A stretch of DNA of 64,000 bases, from NCBI GenBank assembly GCA_022496205.1, contig WTXD01000006.1, positions 62,001 through 126,000 on the forward strand, given 5' to 3'. This DNA comes from Gloeopeniophorella convolvens. Taxonomy: Eukaryota > Basidiomycota > Agaricomycetes > Russulales. The notes beneath the pieces are model-generated. The model saw nothing but the letters and a program-made list of their open reading frames with translations. It searched no databases and had not been told where the DNA came from. Below are positions 1 to 10,149 of this stretch, one piece after another. Every line of letters begins with the position of its first letter. Positions within the stretch are counted from its first letter, which is position 1. A program made the position numbers and the translations under genes.

Positions 1-228
1 TTGTTCTCGAAACCCGCCGTCCGAAACTGTTCGAATTCGCTCGCCGAAGTCCGTCGACTCGTAAATCGCACCCGCGCCGATATCGAGTCTCGCGTTCCCG
101 CGCTCGCGCCGTTCCGACTTCTCGCGCCTCTCTCGTCTTCATCTCATCGCTCTATTCCTATCTACCCTCCTTCCTGTCTACGTCTTCCCCTTGGGACGAC
201 ATCTTCAAACTCGCACTCAACCCTTCAG

Positions 229-731
229 TAGGAATGCCGTCGTAAACACGAAAAGAGACGTGTATACCCCTGTGCATCGTTTCAGCGACGGAGGATCATG
301 TCGATACACAATGGCGCTACGCACCAAAGAAGAATGTCTCGCAGATGTAATAGAGTATAGGCCAGTGTAGCGATATGGGTGCCAACTCTTCGGGAAACAG
401 ACGCTCCTACCAGTGAGGAAGAGAGTGCAGAGATAGCTGAAGGCAGGCGGGAGACGACGGCAGTTGGATAGGTGTGAGCGGGTGCCCTACTGTGCCGGTA
501 GATCACTTGATAAGAGAGCACGATGGCAATGGGGAGCCTGAGACGGCCATGCACAGCTACAGCCACGCGCATGTCACGGCCTTGACATCTACATATAGCG
601 TAACCTGATGAAGATGCGCCCTCAGACGGGTAATTGGAAAGCTGGAATGAAGGGGGGCGGCGCCGATGTCCCGAGTATGAGATTGTTAATGAAACCGCGT
701 GCCAACATGTATGATGGTGGTGACGCCGACG
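229..731 (-). pseudogene. Truncated 5' end of an inverted seven-helix membrane protein gene (copy A, proximal part)
   Basis: On the minus strand this matches the promoter, exon 1, intron 1 and exon 2 of the six tandem membrane-protein genes at 16.6-35 kb, including the exon 1 stretch ICETFFF and the following GTGCG donor. Two lesions are visible. The start codon that reads ATGGCACC in the paralogs is TTGGCACC here, and the homology stops near base 229 at the end of exon 2, so six of eight exons are missing. The upstream part of the same copy continues at 7928 after removal of the Mutator-like element. Bases 1-228 hold only a short open frame with no recognisable product. Confidence 0.85.
723..731. 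repeat. Left 9-bp target-site duplication of the Mutator-like element
   Basis: The 9-mer ACGCCGACG lies directly outside the left inverted repeat and is repeated exactly at 7919-7927 outside the right one. Deleting the element and one 9-mer restores the sequence found in the other membrane-gene promoters (rc of CATCGGCGTCACC). Confidence 0.93.
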
Positions 732-763
732 GGCATGCAGGCTGTCCCAAAGAATGACGCAAT
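732..763 (+). repeat. Left terminal inverted repeat of the MULE
   Basis: This 32-base repeat starts GGCATGCAGGCTG; its inner 27 bases (737-763) are an exact reverse complement of 7887-7913. The outer five bases differ at two sites from the right end. Confidence 0.93.
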
Positions 764-1550
764 CAAAAAATGACAGATGAGCGCCTAACTGTCCATGTCT
801 GACAGATCCTGCCCTCCGTGATCTGTCACGCATGTCACACGGTCCAGACCACTCCTCCCGCCCTCAACCGAAAGTAGATGCTACGTCCGCCTCCCGCCCT
901 TCCTTTTCCGATACATACCTCATTTGTTTTAATGGCTGCAGATCCCTCATTAACCACGACACACTTATGGTAATATGTCTTCTTGAATACAACAAACAGG
1001 TCTCCTGATATGGCGAAACTCAACCACACGTGCCACGCTAGCCAACATGCAAATCCATCCGGAGGCAGTTGCTCTCGCAAGTCAGTAGCACCTGTTATAC
1101 CTTCTGTGAGAGCTAGCACGCTAACATGTCTGTTTCAGAGCAACCGGTGTTCTCGGAGACACGAAACGTACGCAAATCGATGTAACGAACGTCGCAGTGT
1201 ACTCTTGGCCAACCGTTCTTGCACCTCATACTGCCGGAAAATGCAGGCGTCCCACATCCTGCGTGCGTTCTCCATACTATCCGCCATGCAATGGTTGACT
1301 TCTGGACAGCATGCCACCGTCGTCGCGTTTCACGCTTACAGTCAGCGCTCCTTTTTTTTTGTGACTCTTGGCAACGTTGGCCCGCCTCGCGTGTGCTGGC
1401 CCTCAGGGGACTCGCAACCAACTTCACTCGCTGCCCACAGCCCCCCATAGCTGCGGACCAGACAAACGTGGTGCGGTTTTGCTCGCCCCCTTTCGCTGTA
1501 CCCGTTGCTGACTCCCCACACCCAGAAAATGCCAAAACGCTTCCACCTGG
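764..1550. other. MULE left subterminal region, no supported gene
   Basis: Several copies of a TGACAG-like motif follow the inverted repeat (771-810), and similar TGACAG/GTGACAG words occur inside the right end (7810-7880). These could be transposase-binding subterminal repeats. Overlapping short open frames on both strands have no recognisable domain. Confidence 0.4.
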
Positions 1551-4500
1551 ATGCAAGTGATTCCGGATCCAGTCGGACGAGTGCGACAAATCACTTGGAT
1601 CATCAACCCTCACCAAGTGAACAACCTCCCGGTGGATGGGACATGCGCTACGAAAGCGCAAAGGTACACACGTTCTCCTCGTTTTGTGTATTCTTTTGTT
1701 AATCGTGCCCATGATTCTGGTCAGGTTCATGTAGAAAAACTTGTGTGCAATACAGAGCAACGTTCCGCTATCGACGCCCTGTATCTTACGCAGTCCGAAC
1801 AACACTTTACATTCAACAGTACTGCTGCGTCACAAGCATCAGCAGAGCAGATGCTGAAAATCCATGGCCTCGATCATGCCTCCCTCAAGCAGTTAGAGAA
1901 GCGTTGGAAGGTTGTTTGGACGACACGGTGGCCATCGAAGGGGGGTCTCACAGTCCGTACACTTGTACAATGGTACTTCATCCAATATAGTTGTTGCTTC
2001 AGTCCTTCATCCTGACGCTGCGTAGCGCTTGCGGGTACAGCACAACTGCCCGCCAAGCAGCGTTCGAATCTCGAAATGGTATCCATAAAAAGGGTGGAGC
2101 GTGGGCACGTTGTGCGCCGTACGACTTTACGGGCTGCCTCGCACACGCCGATATCACGTATGACAATGTGTCTGGTCATACTTTCCGGATTCTCGGCCTT
2201 TTACAACACAACGAAGAGTGTCAGGATAGCGCGATGAAGCGGATGCCGGCCATCCCGCTCCATCAGCATGTCTTCGAGGTTGCGCTTCAACAGCTGAAGC
2301 AGGGTGCGACGTGCGTAATTCTTCTCGAACAGACTCGCGAGTATCCTGACTGATGATCGTTTGGCAGCATTACGGCGATTCAGATGCGAAACGTCGAGAT
2401 GTGCAAAGCTCAGGCATACCGCGATCAACGGCTCAGCGACCCGATGCAAGCCAACCAACGGTACCACCTTGAAGCGTCCGACTTCAGCCGCTTGTATGTC
2501 CTCCATCATCGCACCAACGGGATCGACGTCAAGCGTCCAGCCGAGCTCAACGTCGACAACTGGCTCAATAAATCGTCTCGTAGCTTCCAGAAAGATGTTT
2601 TCAATGCCATCTTTCACTACAGCCCACGGACAAGCGCTTCAGAGCGCTTTGAGCTTTTTATCTCGACTTCCGAGATGGAAGAGGCCGCGTGGATGCATGT
2701 TCATAATTCTCAGCTAATTCTCGATGGCACATTTGGGATCTCTTCATCGCGCCTTCTACTCTGGATTGCCATGGGTCTCGACTCAGACAGAAGGGGTCTA
2801 CCCGTCGCACTTTTCCTTTTCTCAGCACCGGCGGGTGCACTTGCGACCCACACCGGCTATGATACCGAAATCGTCTCCCGTCTTCTAACCACATGGAAGA
2901 CCTGGCTGTCTTCACGTCCCTCGGCTAAGGGGCGCGTTTTTGAGCCAGCGGTCGCAATCACCGACACTGACGCGAAGGAATGCGGTGCCCTTATCGCGAC
3001 ATGGCCCTCGATCACCTTGTTGCTCTGTAAGTTCCATCTTCGTCAATGCTGGACAAACAAGCGCAGTTCTTTGCTTGGCAAGAAAAAATCCGACTCCTAC
3101 TGGGGGGGCCATGTCGTTCAGCGGATTCGGTGTCTCGAGCAGGCGTACGCAGTTCATCTCCTGCGATTGTACTCCCAACTAAAATGTACGTGTGCAATCA
3201 ATAGGTTAATTCAGAGCACGCATCACGAAACTGCGAAGGCAGCTGTCGCGGCCGAGCGACAGCATTTTCTCAAACTTCAAGGCGACCGCTCTAGCAAACC
3301 AAGCGCGGACAAGGGACTGGCCTTCCTCGCGTACCTGGATAGCTTCTGGATGCGCAAAGATATGTGGCGGAGCTGGTCACAATCTGGACGCGTGGAAGCC
3401 GCGGCTCGCATGGGGATCCCCATCGATGGCGTTCTTCCGACTACAAATCATTTAGAAGCCTTCAATGGTGTCTTTAAGAACAAGTATCTACCTCAGTGGC
3501 AGCGCTCTGGATATCGCCTTCGTTTTGACGTCCTCATCCTTCATCTCGTTCGGCATATCCTCCCACATATATTCACGCTGGTCCGCCAACGAGGCGAAAT
3601 AGCTGCATGGCGTCGCGCACGATTTTCTGTTGCTGCAGAGGGTGCGCCGTTATTGCGCAGTCGTGCTGGTGCCCAATCAACCTCGAACTCATCTGTCCCA
3701 TGGCCTGGTTTGGTAATGACCCTCAGCGAGATCAACTCGCCGCAGAGATCTTGCGCTCCCAACGACTCTTCCCCGTTATCAGCCGCAATACGAATGAGCT
3801 CTGGGCCTGCTGTGCAACATCCGCCTCCCATCCTGGGACGAAAGAAAGTGCACGCTACTGGCTGACACTGCATCTCTCTGGCGTCGCGACGTGTACATGT
3901 CCCGACTGGTTGCAGCGCGGTGGAGCGTGCAAACACCTGCGATCATTTCGCCAATTGGCACTCCATTGGCACATGCACAAACAGATAGTCAAGCTGCCCC
4001 ATTTCCCTTTGTCCATCGCAGAAGCGACGGACATCCATGCACGCCTCGCAACATCCGACCAACATGAACCCCCCACTGAGCCACTTCGCGTAGAAGACTA
4101 CCCTCGCGGGTATGCGAACCCACTGCCACCCCCCACAATGAACCCTCCGCCATCTCGCGATGAACCGGGCAACGCGCAGTTGCCAGATGTCTCCGCGCTC
4201 CTCACAACCAGTTGGAGCTCATGCAGTTTACGACACTCGAAGAGGGTGAGTCAGATGCGGATGTGGGCAACGGCTCATCTTCCGAGAGCCAAAATGACGA
4301 CAGTGGTCGCGCCGAGAGCGATAGCGAGCCACAAGCCAGCGCAGACTCCCGTAGTGCTGCCAATGCACGCGCAGTGACCCTCCAAGTTGAACAGCGCATA
4401 GCATTTGACATGCGCACTCTCGGACCCAAGCTTTATGGACTGCTGACGAACATTCGCGATGTCCAGCAGCTTGACGATATCGCACAGGCTGCTGAATTTG

Positions 4501-4787
4501 ATGCCGTCTTGGGAGAGCTAAGGAACGCGATCGCCGGCAAGCGGCAGCGAAGAATGGTGGACGACTCAGCTGAAGATCCGGAAACCGGAACATCTGGTAA
4601 CCGCACCCTATATGTACCAGATTCGCTGAGCTCACCGAGCATCGGCACAGCAGATCTTAAAAGGCGTCGCGTCAATCCCACTCAGGTATCTAACAGTGAT
4701 GGAAATGGGAAGTCGAGGCGTGAGCCTCTTCTTCCCCCGTCGCCAGAGATGAAGCAGACGCGAAAAAAATCATATGGTACATTCTGA
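1551..4787 (+). CDS. MULE transposase with DDE catalytic core and SWIM zinc finger (frame-broken)
   Basis: This catalyses cut-and-paste mobilisation of the element. An N-terminal exon (about 1551-1950) joins after an intron to a segment with CLAHADITY and HNEEC (2140-2220), then to the long core frame 2384-3640. Core catalytic positions are visible: D in LILDGTFG (about 2723), D in ITDTDAKE (about 2960), the CKFHLRQCW block (about 3030) and E in NHLEAF (about 3450). The SWIM finger CTCPDW...CKH lies at 3890-3935. The C-terminus is acidic and Ser/Glu-rich, ending at 4787. The frame changes between about 3640 and 3730 (an intron is possible) and again near 4200, where no good intron fits, so a frameshift is likely there. 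The start codon is uncertain. Classification as MULE is firm; activity is doubtful. Confidence 0.85.
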
Positions 4788-5006
4788 GCAGCTACGTAGA
4801 TGTAATTTTGCTACACTCGATTCCCCCTAAAATGCCGATAAATAAGTGGAAAAGATACCAAGAATCGAGGCCAGATGTCGGATGCATAGTCGACTCGGAC
4901 GAAGTACATTTGCACGGTGCGTTCCTCGTCGAGGCTATCAGATGCGTCCGTCGTTGCTGGAAAAGCAGTCAGGGTAGGTGTCGGTGAGTAGTCAGATGCA
5001 TCTTAC
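4788..5006. other. Intergenic sequence inside the MULE
   Basis: No gene seen. It lies between the transposase stop and the end of the cyclin fragment. A splice-donor-like GTAAG (minus strand, 5002-5006) directly abuts the cyclin exon, as if an intron start had been captured with it. Confidence 0.4.
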
Positions 5007-5615
5007 CAACCCAGAGTCTCCATTCAAGAGTCTCACCAAGAGCGCGCTCAGGCAAAGGACGGCCCCCCGTACTGGGAGACCTGGCAATTCGGCCCACGCG
5101 CGGTTCGAGTAGCAATTGTCTTGCTTAAGCTTGGACGCAAGAATGAGGGATGCGAGGAAGGTGTGACGGGGGCACAGGAGTGGCGATGGGAGAGGTGGGA
5201 GGGCGGGGAGATCTTCTGCAGTTATGTGCAAACTCTTTTCTTTTTCGCCTTGGGACTGCCAAGCAGGAGCGTCGGCCATCGCGAACGGGTGGTCGTCCAG
5301 CATCCGTACTGTCGGCGGCGTAAGGTCACTGAAGTAGCTTTCCGGATTGACGAAGTGTGACGAGTCGATGTAACAAAGTGCCGTCTGAAGGACGCTACAC
5401 GACGTCCGCGATCTGCATAGAACCTCTGTGAACGGGAAAGGATGCGAGGGGCGATGGTGACGTGGGTCGAGGGTGCGGCGCGCGGTACGAACGGGGACGA
5501 GATCGGGGTGGAAGGTGTTGCTGCGCACATCCAACGAAGATCGCGTTGTGAGACGAGCCATTAAGGTGGACGATATGAGGGACTGAAGGCGCTGCCGAGC
5601 ACGTCGCTGCAACAA
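5007..5615 (-). pseudogene. Captured fragment of a PCL/PHO80-type cyclin gene
   Basis: The minus-strand translation contains the landmarks of fungal cyclins that partner PHO85-like kinases: SRTSCSVLQTALCYID, then a linker, then PLLCPRHTFLASLILASK, NRAWAELPGLP and, after a frame change, RALGETLEWRLWV. These are successive cyclin-box helices. The piece stops at an exon-intron boundary (GTAAG follows WVG) and lacks the rest of the gene; the frame break near 5060 also argues against function. It lies within the transposon, 125 bp from the neighbouring cargo gene on the same strand. I infer transduplication of a host gene by the MULE (a Pack-MULE-like event). Family recognition rests on motifs read by eye. 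Confidence 0.75.
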
Positions 5616-5739
5616 TTGTGTATTGAAGAGCCCAAGAAAGTACTAGTTTACGGACAGTGTTCGTGGGAGACAGATTTCAAGAATCACACTACTTCAACAC
5701 TACTACAACTTCGATCGCGCGCACAGATACTTGGGTCAT

Positions 5740-7497
5740 TTAGTAGTCCTCGGAGTCGGACGAGATAATAATGAAGTCCTTCTGGGCTTCAGCTTCGGCT
5801 TCCGCGTCCACGTCCTGGGGCGAAGCCTTCGCTTTGCCCTTACCCTTGCCCTTACCCTTGCTCGCTCGTGTGGCCTTCCCCTTTGCCTGGCGTCGAGCTT
5901 CTGCGGCCGCCCTCATTTTTCCGAGGGTACAGTCTTCATTGGGGCGAAGCTTGATCATTTTGCGAGGCTTTTTGGAGGGTCCGGCGACAGGAAGCTCCGG
6001 GGTGACGGAGGATTCGACCCGGAGCTTGGAGATTGAGCACGGGTGGTCGTCGAGGATGCAGGTGGCCATCATGAGATGACAACCAGGGCACTCCGAGAAT
6101 GCGCGGGTGAAGTCGCGCAAGGAGAGCCCCGGGTGCTCGCTATCGACCATCTTGAGGACGAGGCGCTGGGCTTCTTCGATGTCGAGGGGCAGCAAGGCAG
6201 CCTCGAGCTTCCTCTGAAGCGCGTTGGTCGGTGTGTTTGCACCGGCCTCCGCGAAGATGTTGTCGCTTGAATCTGAAGGGTTCATGAGTACTACTGAAGA
6301 TGGCAGACAGAAAAAGGTAACTACCTGGCTTCAGAGCTCTCGGAGCTTGCGTAGCGGGTGGGAGCGACCAAGCATCAGACTGTTGAGTAGCTGACAGAGA
6401 GGTGCCAGCCCCATTGGGAACCTGCGGCGTGTTGGTGGATGCTGGAGCCTTGAGGGGGCTAAAGGAACCTGCAGGAATCGCATGCTGTTCTTCAATTCGG
6501 GGAAAATGGGGAGTCATGCGAAGGATTGTACCCCTCGGCCCAAGGCGGCGCGCAGCGCGAGATTGAACGACTAACGTTGAGATGATTAGCAGAACGAACA
6601 TACACACATATGCAAACGAATGGTTTACTCACGGGTTTTGGGTGTGGCCTTTGCTGAGGACCTCGCAGGAGACACGCTTGGGGTGATGTGACCTTGAGAG
6701 AGCGCGGGCATCGACGCAGCGCGATCCTCCCTGGGGAGCGGGAGTGGTACTGTAAAAGGGGAGTTATTTCAAGGTCAGTGACACAGCACCGGGCCCGGAG
6801 TAAGTGAACGCGCACCTTCTCTGACGTCGTAAGCACCCTGAGGGAGCACATTGTGGTGGTTTGTGATAAGTTCTTTAAGGTCAACTAAGAAATTGGTTGA
6901 GTACTGGCGAGAACTAAACATCATAAAGATCTGAATGAAGACTTACCCCAGTATGTGCATCCATAAGACGCGCACCTGATAGAAGCGCGACCGTAATTGA
7001 AGCTCCCAGCCAGCGCACCAATCTCAAACCTGGTTGGAGTATCGACACCAGTGATGAGCCCACAAAAACAATATGGCATCTCGAAGTTGTAAAGGCGATG
7101 ATATTCGCCGAAAGAGAGGGGCGCGACGAGCTGTCCATTCAACACGGGACTGCAACCAACGAGTCAGCAGGGGAGGTATCAGTGGAGGGAAGAAGAATAC
7201 TTACTAGTTGATAGGCTTAAAGATGGGGGGGTTGATCAAGAACGAGGCAAGAAAAGGGAGGCGGCCCAGTTTGGACTTCCACGGGCCAAACGAAGGAATT
7301 GGGAGTGGAGGTGGAGACGGAACGAGGGACTGAAGCGTCGGCGTGGCCGACGCGGGTGACAAGACAAGAGCTGCGAGAGGCGAAGCGGTGCGAGCAGACT
7401 GAGGTGACACAACCGGTGTAGCCACGGCCGATCCAGCCACGGCTGATGCAGCTATAACGGAGGGCTGGGAAACCATGTTGAAGCGGTGTGAAAGCAA
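5740..7497 (-). CDS. MULE cargo gene: multi-exon protein with GRF-like zinc finger
   Basis: The first exon (7497-7204) encodes an Ala/Pro/Ser-rich N-terminus. The next (about 7149-6945) encodes a block of roughly 65 residues with Cys pairs YCFCG and RCASYGC and a terminal YW, spaced like a GRF-type zinc finger (CxCG ... GR-x-F/I-x-C ... C-x-W). Middle exons (6900-6300) are uncertain. The last exon (about 6285-5740) encodes a helical segment with two further cysteines (SECPGCH), a Lys/Gly-rich basic stretch resembling a nuclear signal, and an acidic tail ending EDY. GRF fingers often bind single-stranded DNA, so an accessory role in transposition or a captured DNA-repair piece are both possible. 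Exon boundaries and function are inferred. Confidence 0.55.
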
Positions 7498-7886
7498 GTA
7501 TGAGGACGAAAAGTGCGACTGTAGGTTGGTGTCGCCTCAGTGAATAGCTTCAAAGTCTTTATACGAGTACTTAGCTATGGCGCGAGAGCCCCACACGCTT
7601 CCTTGAAAGCACAAAGTCCTTCGAGCGAGGATCTGCAGCCTTGGCGTTCGCGACAAGCTGCCAGGAAATTTTCGACATCTTGAGCTTGGAGGACAGACAT
7701 GTGCGTTGCGGCCGTCAGTGAATTAGGTGATAGCACGAATGAGGAAAAGGAGCGGGATGCAACCCGAAAAGGTATGCGTCGGGGGAGGCGCTTAGATAGA
7801 GATTATCAGCGTGACAGTCACATGTTGGGACGGTCGGGCCGTGGATGACACGATGTGTCAATCAATTCCTTTGACAGCGTGTGAAC

Positions 7887-7918
7887 ATTGCGTCATTCTT
7901 TGGGACAGCCTGCTTGTC
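7887..7918 (-). repeat. Right terminal inverted repeat of the MULE
   Basis: Reverse complement of 732-763 with two mismatches at the outermost bases; the inner 27 bases are identical. The target duplication 7919-7927 follows immediately. Confidence 0.93.
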
Positions 7919-7927
7919 ACGCCGACG
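7919..7927. repeat. Right 9-bp target-site duplication of the MULE
   Basis: ACGCCGACG, identical to 723-731. Confidence 0.93.
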
Positions 7928-8430
7928 CAGCATGGTCGTACTTATGGCATGAGTGGATGCCCTTCCACAAGATCTGGCAGTTCTAAATCCTGTTCTAGTT
8001 CTGAACGGCCGAAGAGTCGGGGAATGTCCCAGCCGGCGTGAGTCGTTGCAAGCTCCGAGTAGCCTTTCTAGATGGTTAGACTGGAAGAGGGAGTGAATTC
8101 CCCCTTTTACACTCTGCATGCACATTCTAGATTGTAAGCCGCTTTCCGATGCTCTTAGGGCCGAAGACACATACGGTAAGGAATTTGGCGCAGCGACTCA
8201 GAGGGTAAGCAAGGCATTTGGGTCGGCTGCCATCGGCTGTGGTTTGGAGACGAGCTGACCGGACCTTTGATCGAACCTAAGCCTAGAGCTAGAATGCTGT
8301 CTAGAATGTCTAGACTCCTTTGGAAAGGCGTTCGATGAGAGAGAATTGCTTCCCCAGTGACTTGGCAATAGTATGAGTGAGTAATGAAGGTAGAATGCAG
8401 TGGCCGTCGGCGGACCTGTAGTGTCGCGGA
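7928..8430 (-). pseudogene. Upstream region of membrane-gene copy A (distal part)
   Basis: On the minus strand this matches the long upstream block shared by the tandem membrane genes (for example 20000-20340): the word AGAACAGGATT followed by the 'atccactc' segment and ACCATGCTGC are recognisable. Together with 229-731 it makes one contiguous unit whose promoter was split by the MULE. It runs into the CDC37 promoter side at about 8430, preserving the divergent arrangement seen at the intact CDC37 locus. There is no coding content of its own. Confidence 0.8.
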
Positions 8431-8599
8431 TGGGGCTTACGTTCTCGACCGTTCCGTTCCCGGCGCTTCCCGCACGAGGTTGCGGCTCCACCTAGTCTCC
8501 GTAACAGACTGGCCAAGTGAAGAGTCGCTCCACCAGGAGAGTGCCCGCAGGCGCTGGCACAAGGAACGGTATACCTGCACACTCAACAGCGCTCAGCGC

Positions 8600-9540
8600 G
8601 CTCTCCAACCGCGCCGCCGATACCGCGCACACACCACCATACCGCCCAACTGTTCCAAGTGGGATCAGCTCGAGGTGCGCACCGCGCCCCGATCCATCCC
8701 CATCGATTAACCAAGACACCATCCCCCCCGCAGCTCTCAGACGACTCGGACATCGGGGACCACCCGAACGTCGACAAAATGTCGCCCATCCGCCGGAAGC
8801 AGCCCGACATCCACGAGAAGCGCGACGCGCGCAACCACCGCATCGCGGAGGTCGCCTACAACGACGTGCTGCTCGCGCGCCTGCCGCTTGCGCGCCGAGC
8901 TTCTCGGTCGAGGTCGCGCTCCTGCGCACGAGCCCCTCGCCCGAGCACCCGCCGACGAACGCGCCCACCTCGGTGACGTACGACGCGATGATCCTGTGCC
9001 TGCCCGGGACGATCGCGCGTGCGCGGTCCCGCGGCTGCTCGAGGAGCGGTTCGTGTTCCACGCGCAGAAGCTCAGGGACGTCTCGGCGGAGCGGCGGCGG
9101 GAGCGGGACGAGCTGGAGAAGGGGCGCACACGGCACATCACGGCGGACGATCTGCACGAGGGGTTCGAGTCCAAGGTACGCCGCGGCTGCGTCGTGTGCG
9201 CGCGGGCTGCGCTGCTCGCGTTGCCGTTGCCAGTACGTCCCGCCCAAGCCAGAGCCGGCGCCCGTCGCGGGCGCGGGCAAAGGAAAAGCTGTTCTTCAAC
9301 CGGTGCGTTCCCCTGCGGCGGCTTGTGCATGCGCTCGCAGTCTCACGGACTAGCGCTACAGGATAACCTCCAGGCAGAGCGCGCACGCGATCTTCTGCAA
9401 CGACTTCGTCGAAACGTACGCGCGCATCGCACGGCGTGGTGACGAAACTGGAGGAGGAAGAAGCTGCCGCCACGCGCGAGGAGCAGATCCAGCTCGTCGC
9501 GTATTCTCCGACACCGCCACTGCGAACTCGGTGACCCTCG
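8600..9540 (+). pseudogene. Decayed partial copy of CDC37 (copy A)
   Basis: The plus-strand sequence parallels the CDC37 gene at 14034-15698: CSKWDQLE, then intron 1, LSDDSDIGDHPNVDK, EHPPTN, DAMIL, RRRERDELEK and EEQIQLVA. The start codon has changed from ATG to ATA (near 8639), several frames are broken and the C-terminal quarter is absent. The homology ends at about 9505, the same place where the other long pseudocopy (18890-19779) ends, after which those two copies still resemble each other. So both derive from one truncated ancestor. At the codon run after LRT this copy keeps the correct frame that the full-length gene lacks. Confidence 0.85.
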
Positions 9541-10149
9541 CATCTCTGCATGCCCGCGCGTCCGTGATGCGCGCGTCCTCCTCGCAGCGATGCCGTTTCG
9601 TATGCTTACTCGACAACCCCACCCTTCGAGTCTCTCTCCGCCTCCACCATCAATGCCCCCGATCCCATCAGGCACAGCAACCACAGCCCCCGCCCCACCT
9701 GAACCCAAAGCACTATGTTCGGTACTGCCTACTTCTTCCCCGCAGGCAGGAGCGACTGATATACAGCATTCGTGTCATAATCAAGCAATATTGCGATGTC
9801 TGCTTCACTGAGGCCTATTTATTCACGCCATGCTGACCTGTCAGGCATCCCCAATGCATACCCCGACTCTGACAGGCAACTTGTTCCAACCTCTCCGACG
9901 GGCAGCCGTGTGTGCATCCCGTGCGCGCCGAAAAAGCGTGCAAGCTCAGCGCGACCTATGTTTAGAAAACATTGCTAAAAACAAACAAACAGGGAGGCGT
10001 GTATACATAAATGCTCGGGGCGTACAGATGGCGACAGCGCCGGATGTGCAGTTACACGCTCATATCGGACGTGATTGGACATGTGGGCTGCAGAGCGGCG
10101 CAGAGATGACGTGCGGCGCGGCGCGGCAGATAGGAGACATGGTGCGGCG
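9541..10149. other. Intergenic region, no gene seen
   Basis: The first ~60 bases resemble the sequence beside the other truncated CDC37 copy (18840-18890). The rest has only short open frames without domain signals; it is downstream of the DUF6534 gene. Confidence 0.5.

Larger units (their letters stand above)
732..7918. mobile_element. Mutator-like DNA transposon (MULE), about 7.19 kb, with cargo
   Basis: The boundaries are defined by near-perfect 32-bp terminal inverted repeats (732-763 and 7887-7918, two mismatches near the tips) and a perfect flanking 9-bp direct repeat, the usual target duplication of Mutator-superfamily elements. Inside are a plus-strand transposase with DDE residues and a SWIM zinc finger, and on the minus strand a gene with a GRF-like zinc finger and a cyclin gene fragment. 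The element interrupts the promoter region of membrane-gene copy A, and the two flanks join into a sequence colinear with the paralogs, so the insertion followed the duplication. The near-identical inverted repeats suggest a fairly young insertion, but the transposase needs two frame changes. Confidence 0.93.

Noticed and set aside
282..833. 183-residue open frame on the minus strand as a gene
   Set aside because: It is an out-of-frame reading through the promoter and exon 1 of membrane-gene copy A and crosses the MULE boundary; the true frame (ICETFFF) differs and lacks a start.
8492..9353. Overlapping open frames on both strands (262 and 278 residues)
   Set aside because: They arise from the GC-rich decayed CDC37 copy; motif comparison shows the homologous frame is fragmented.
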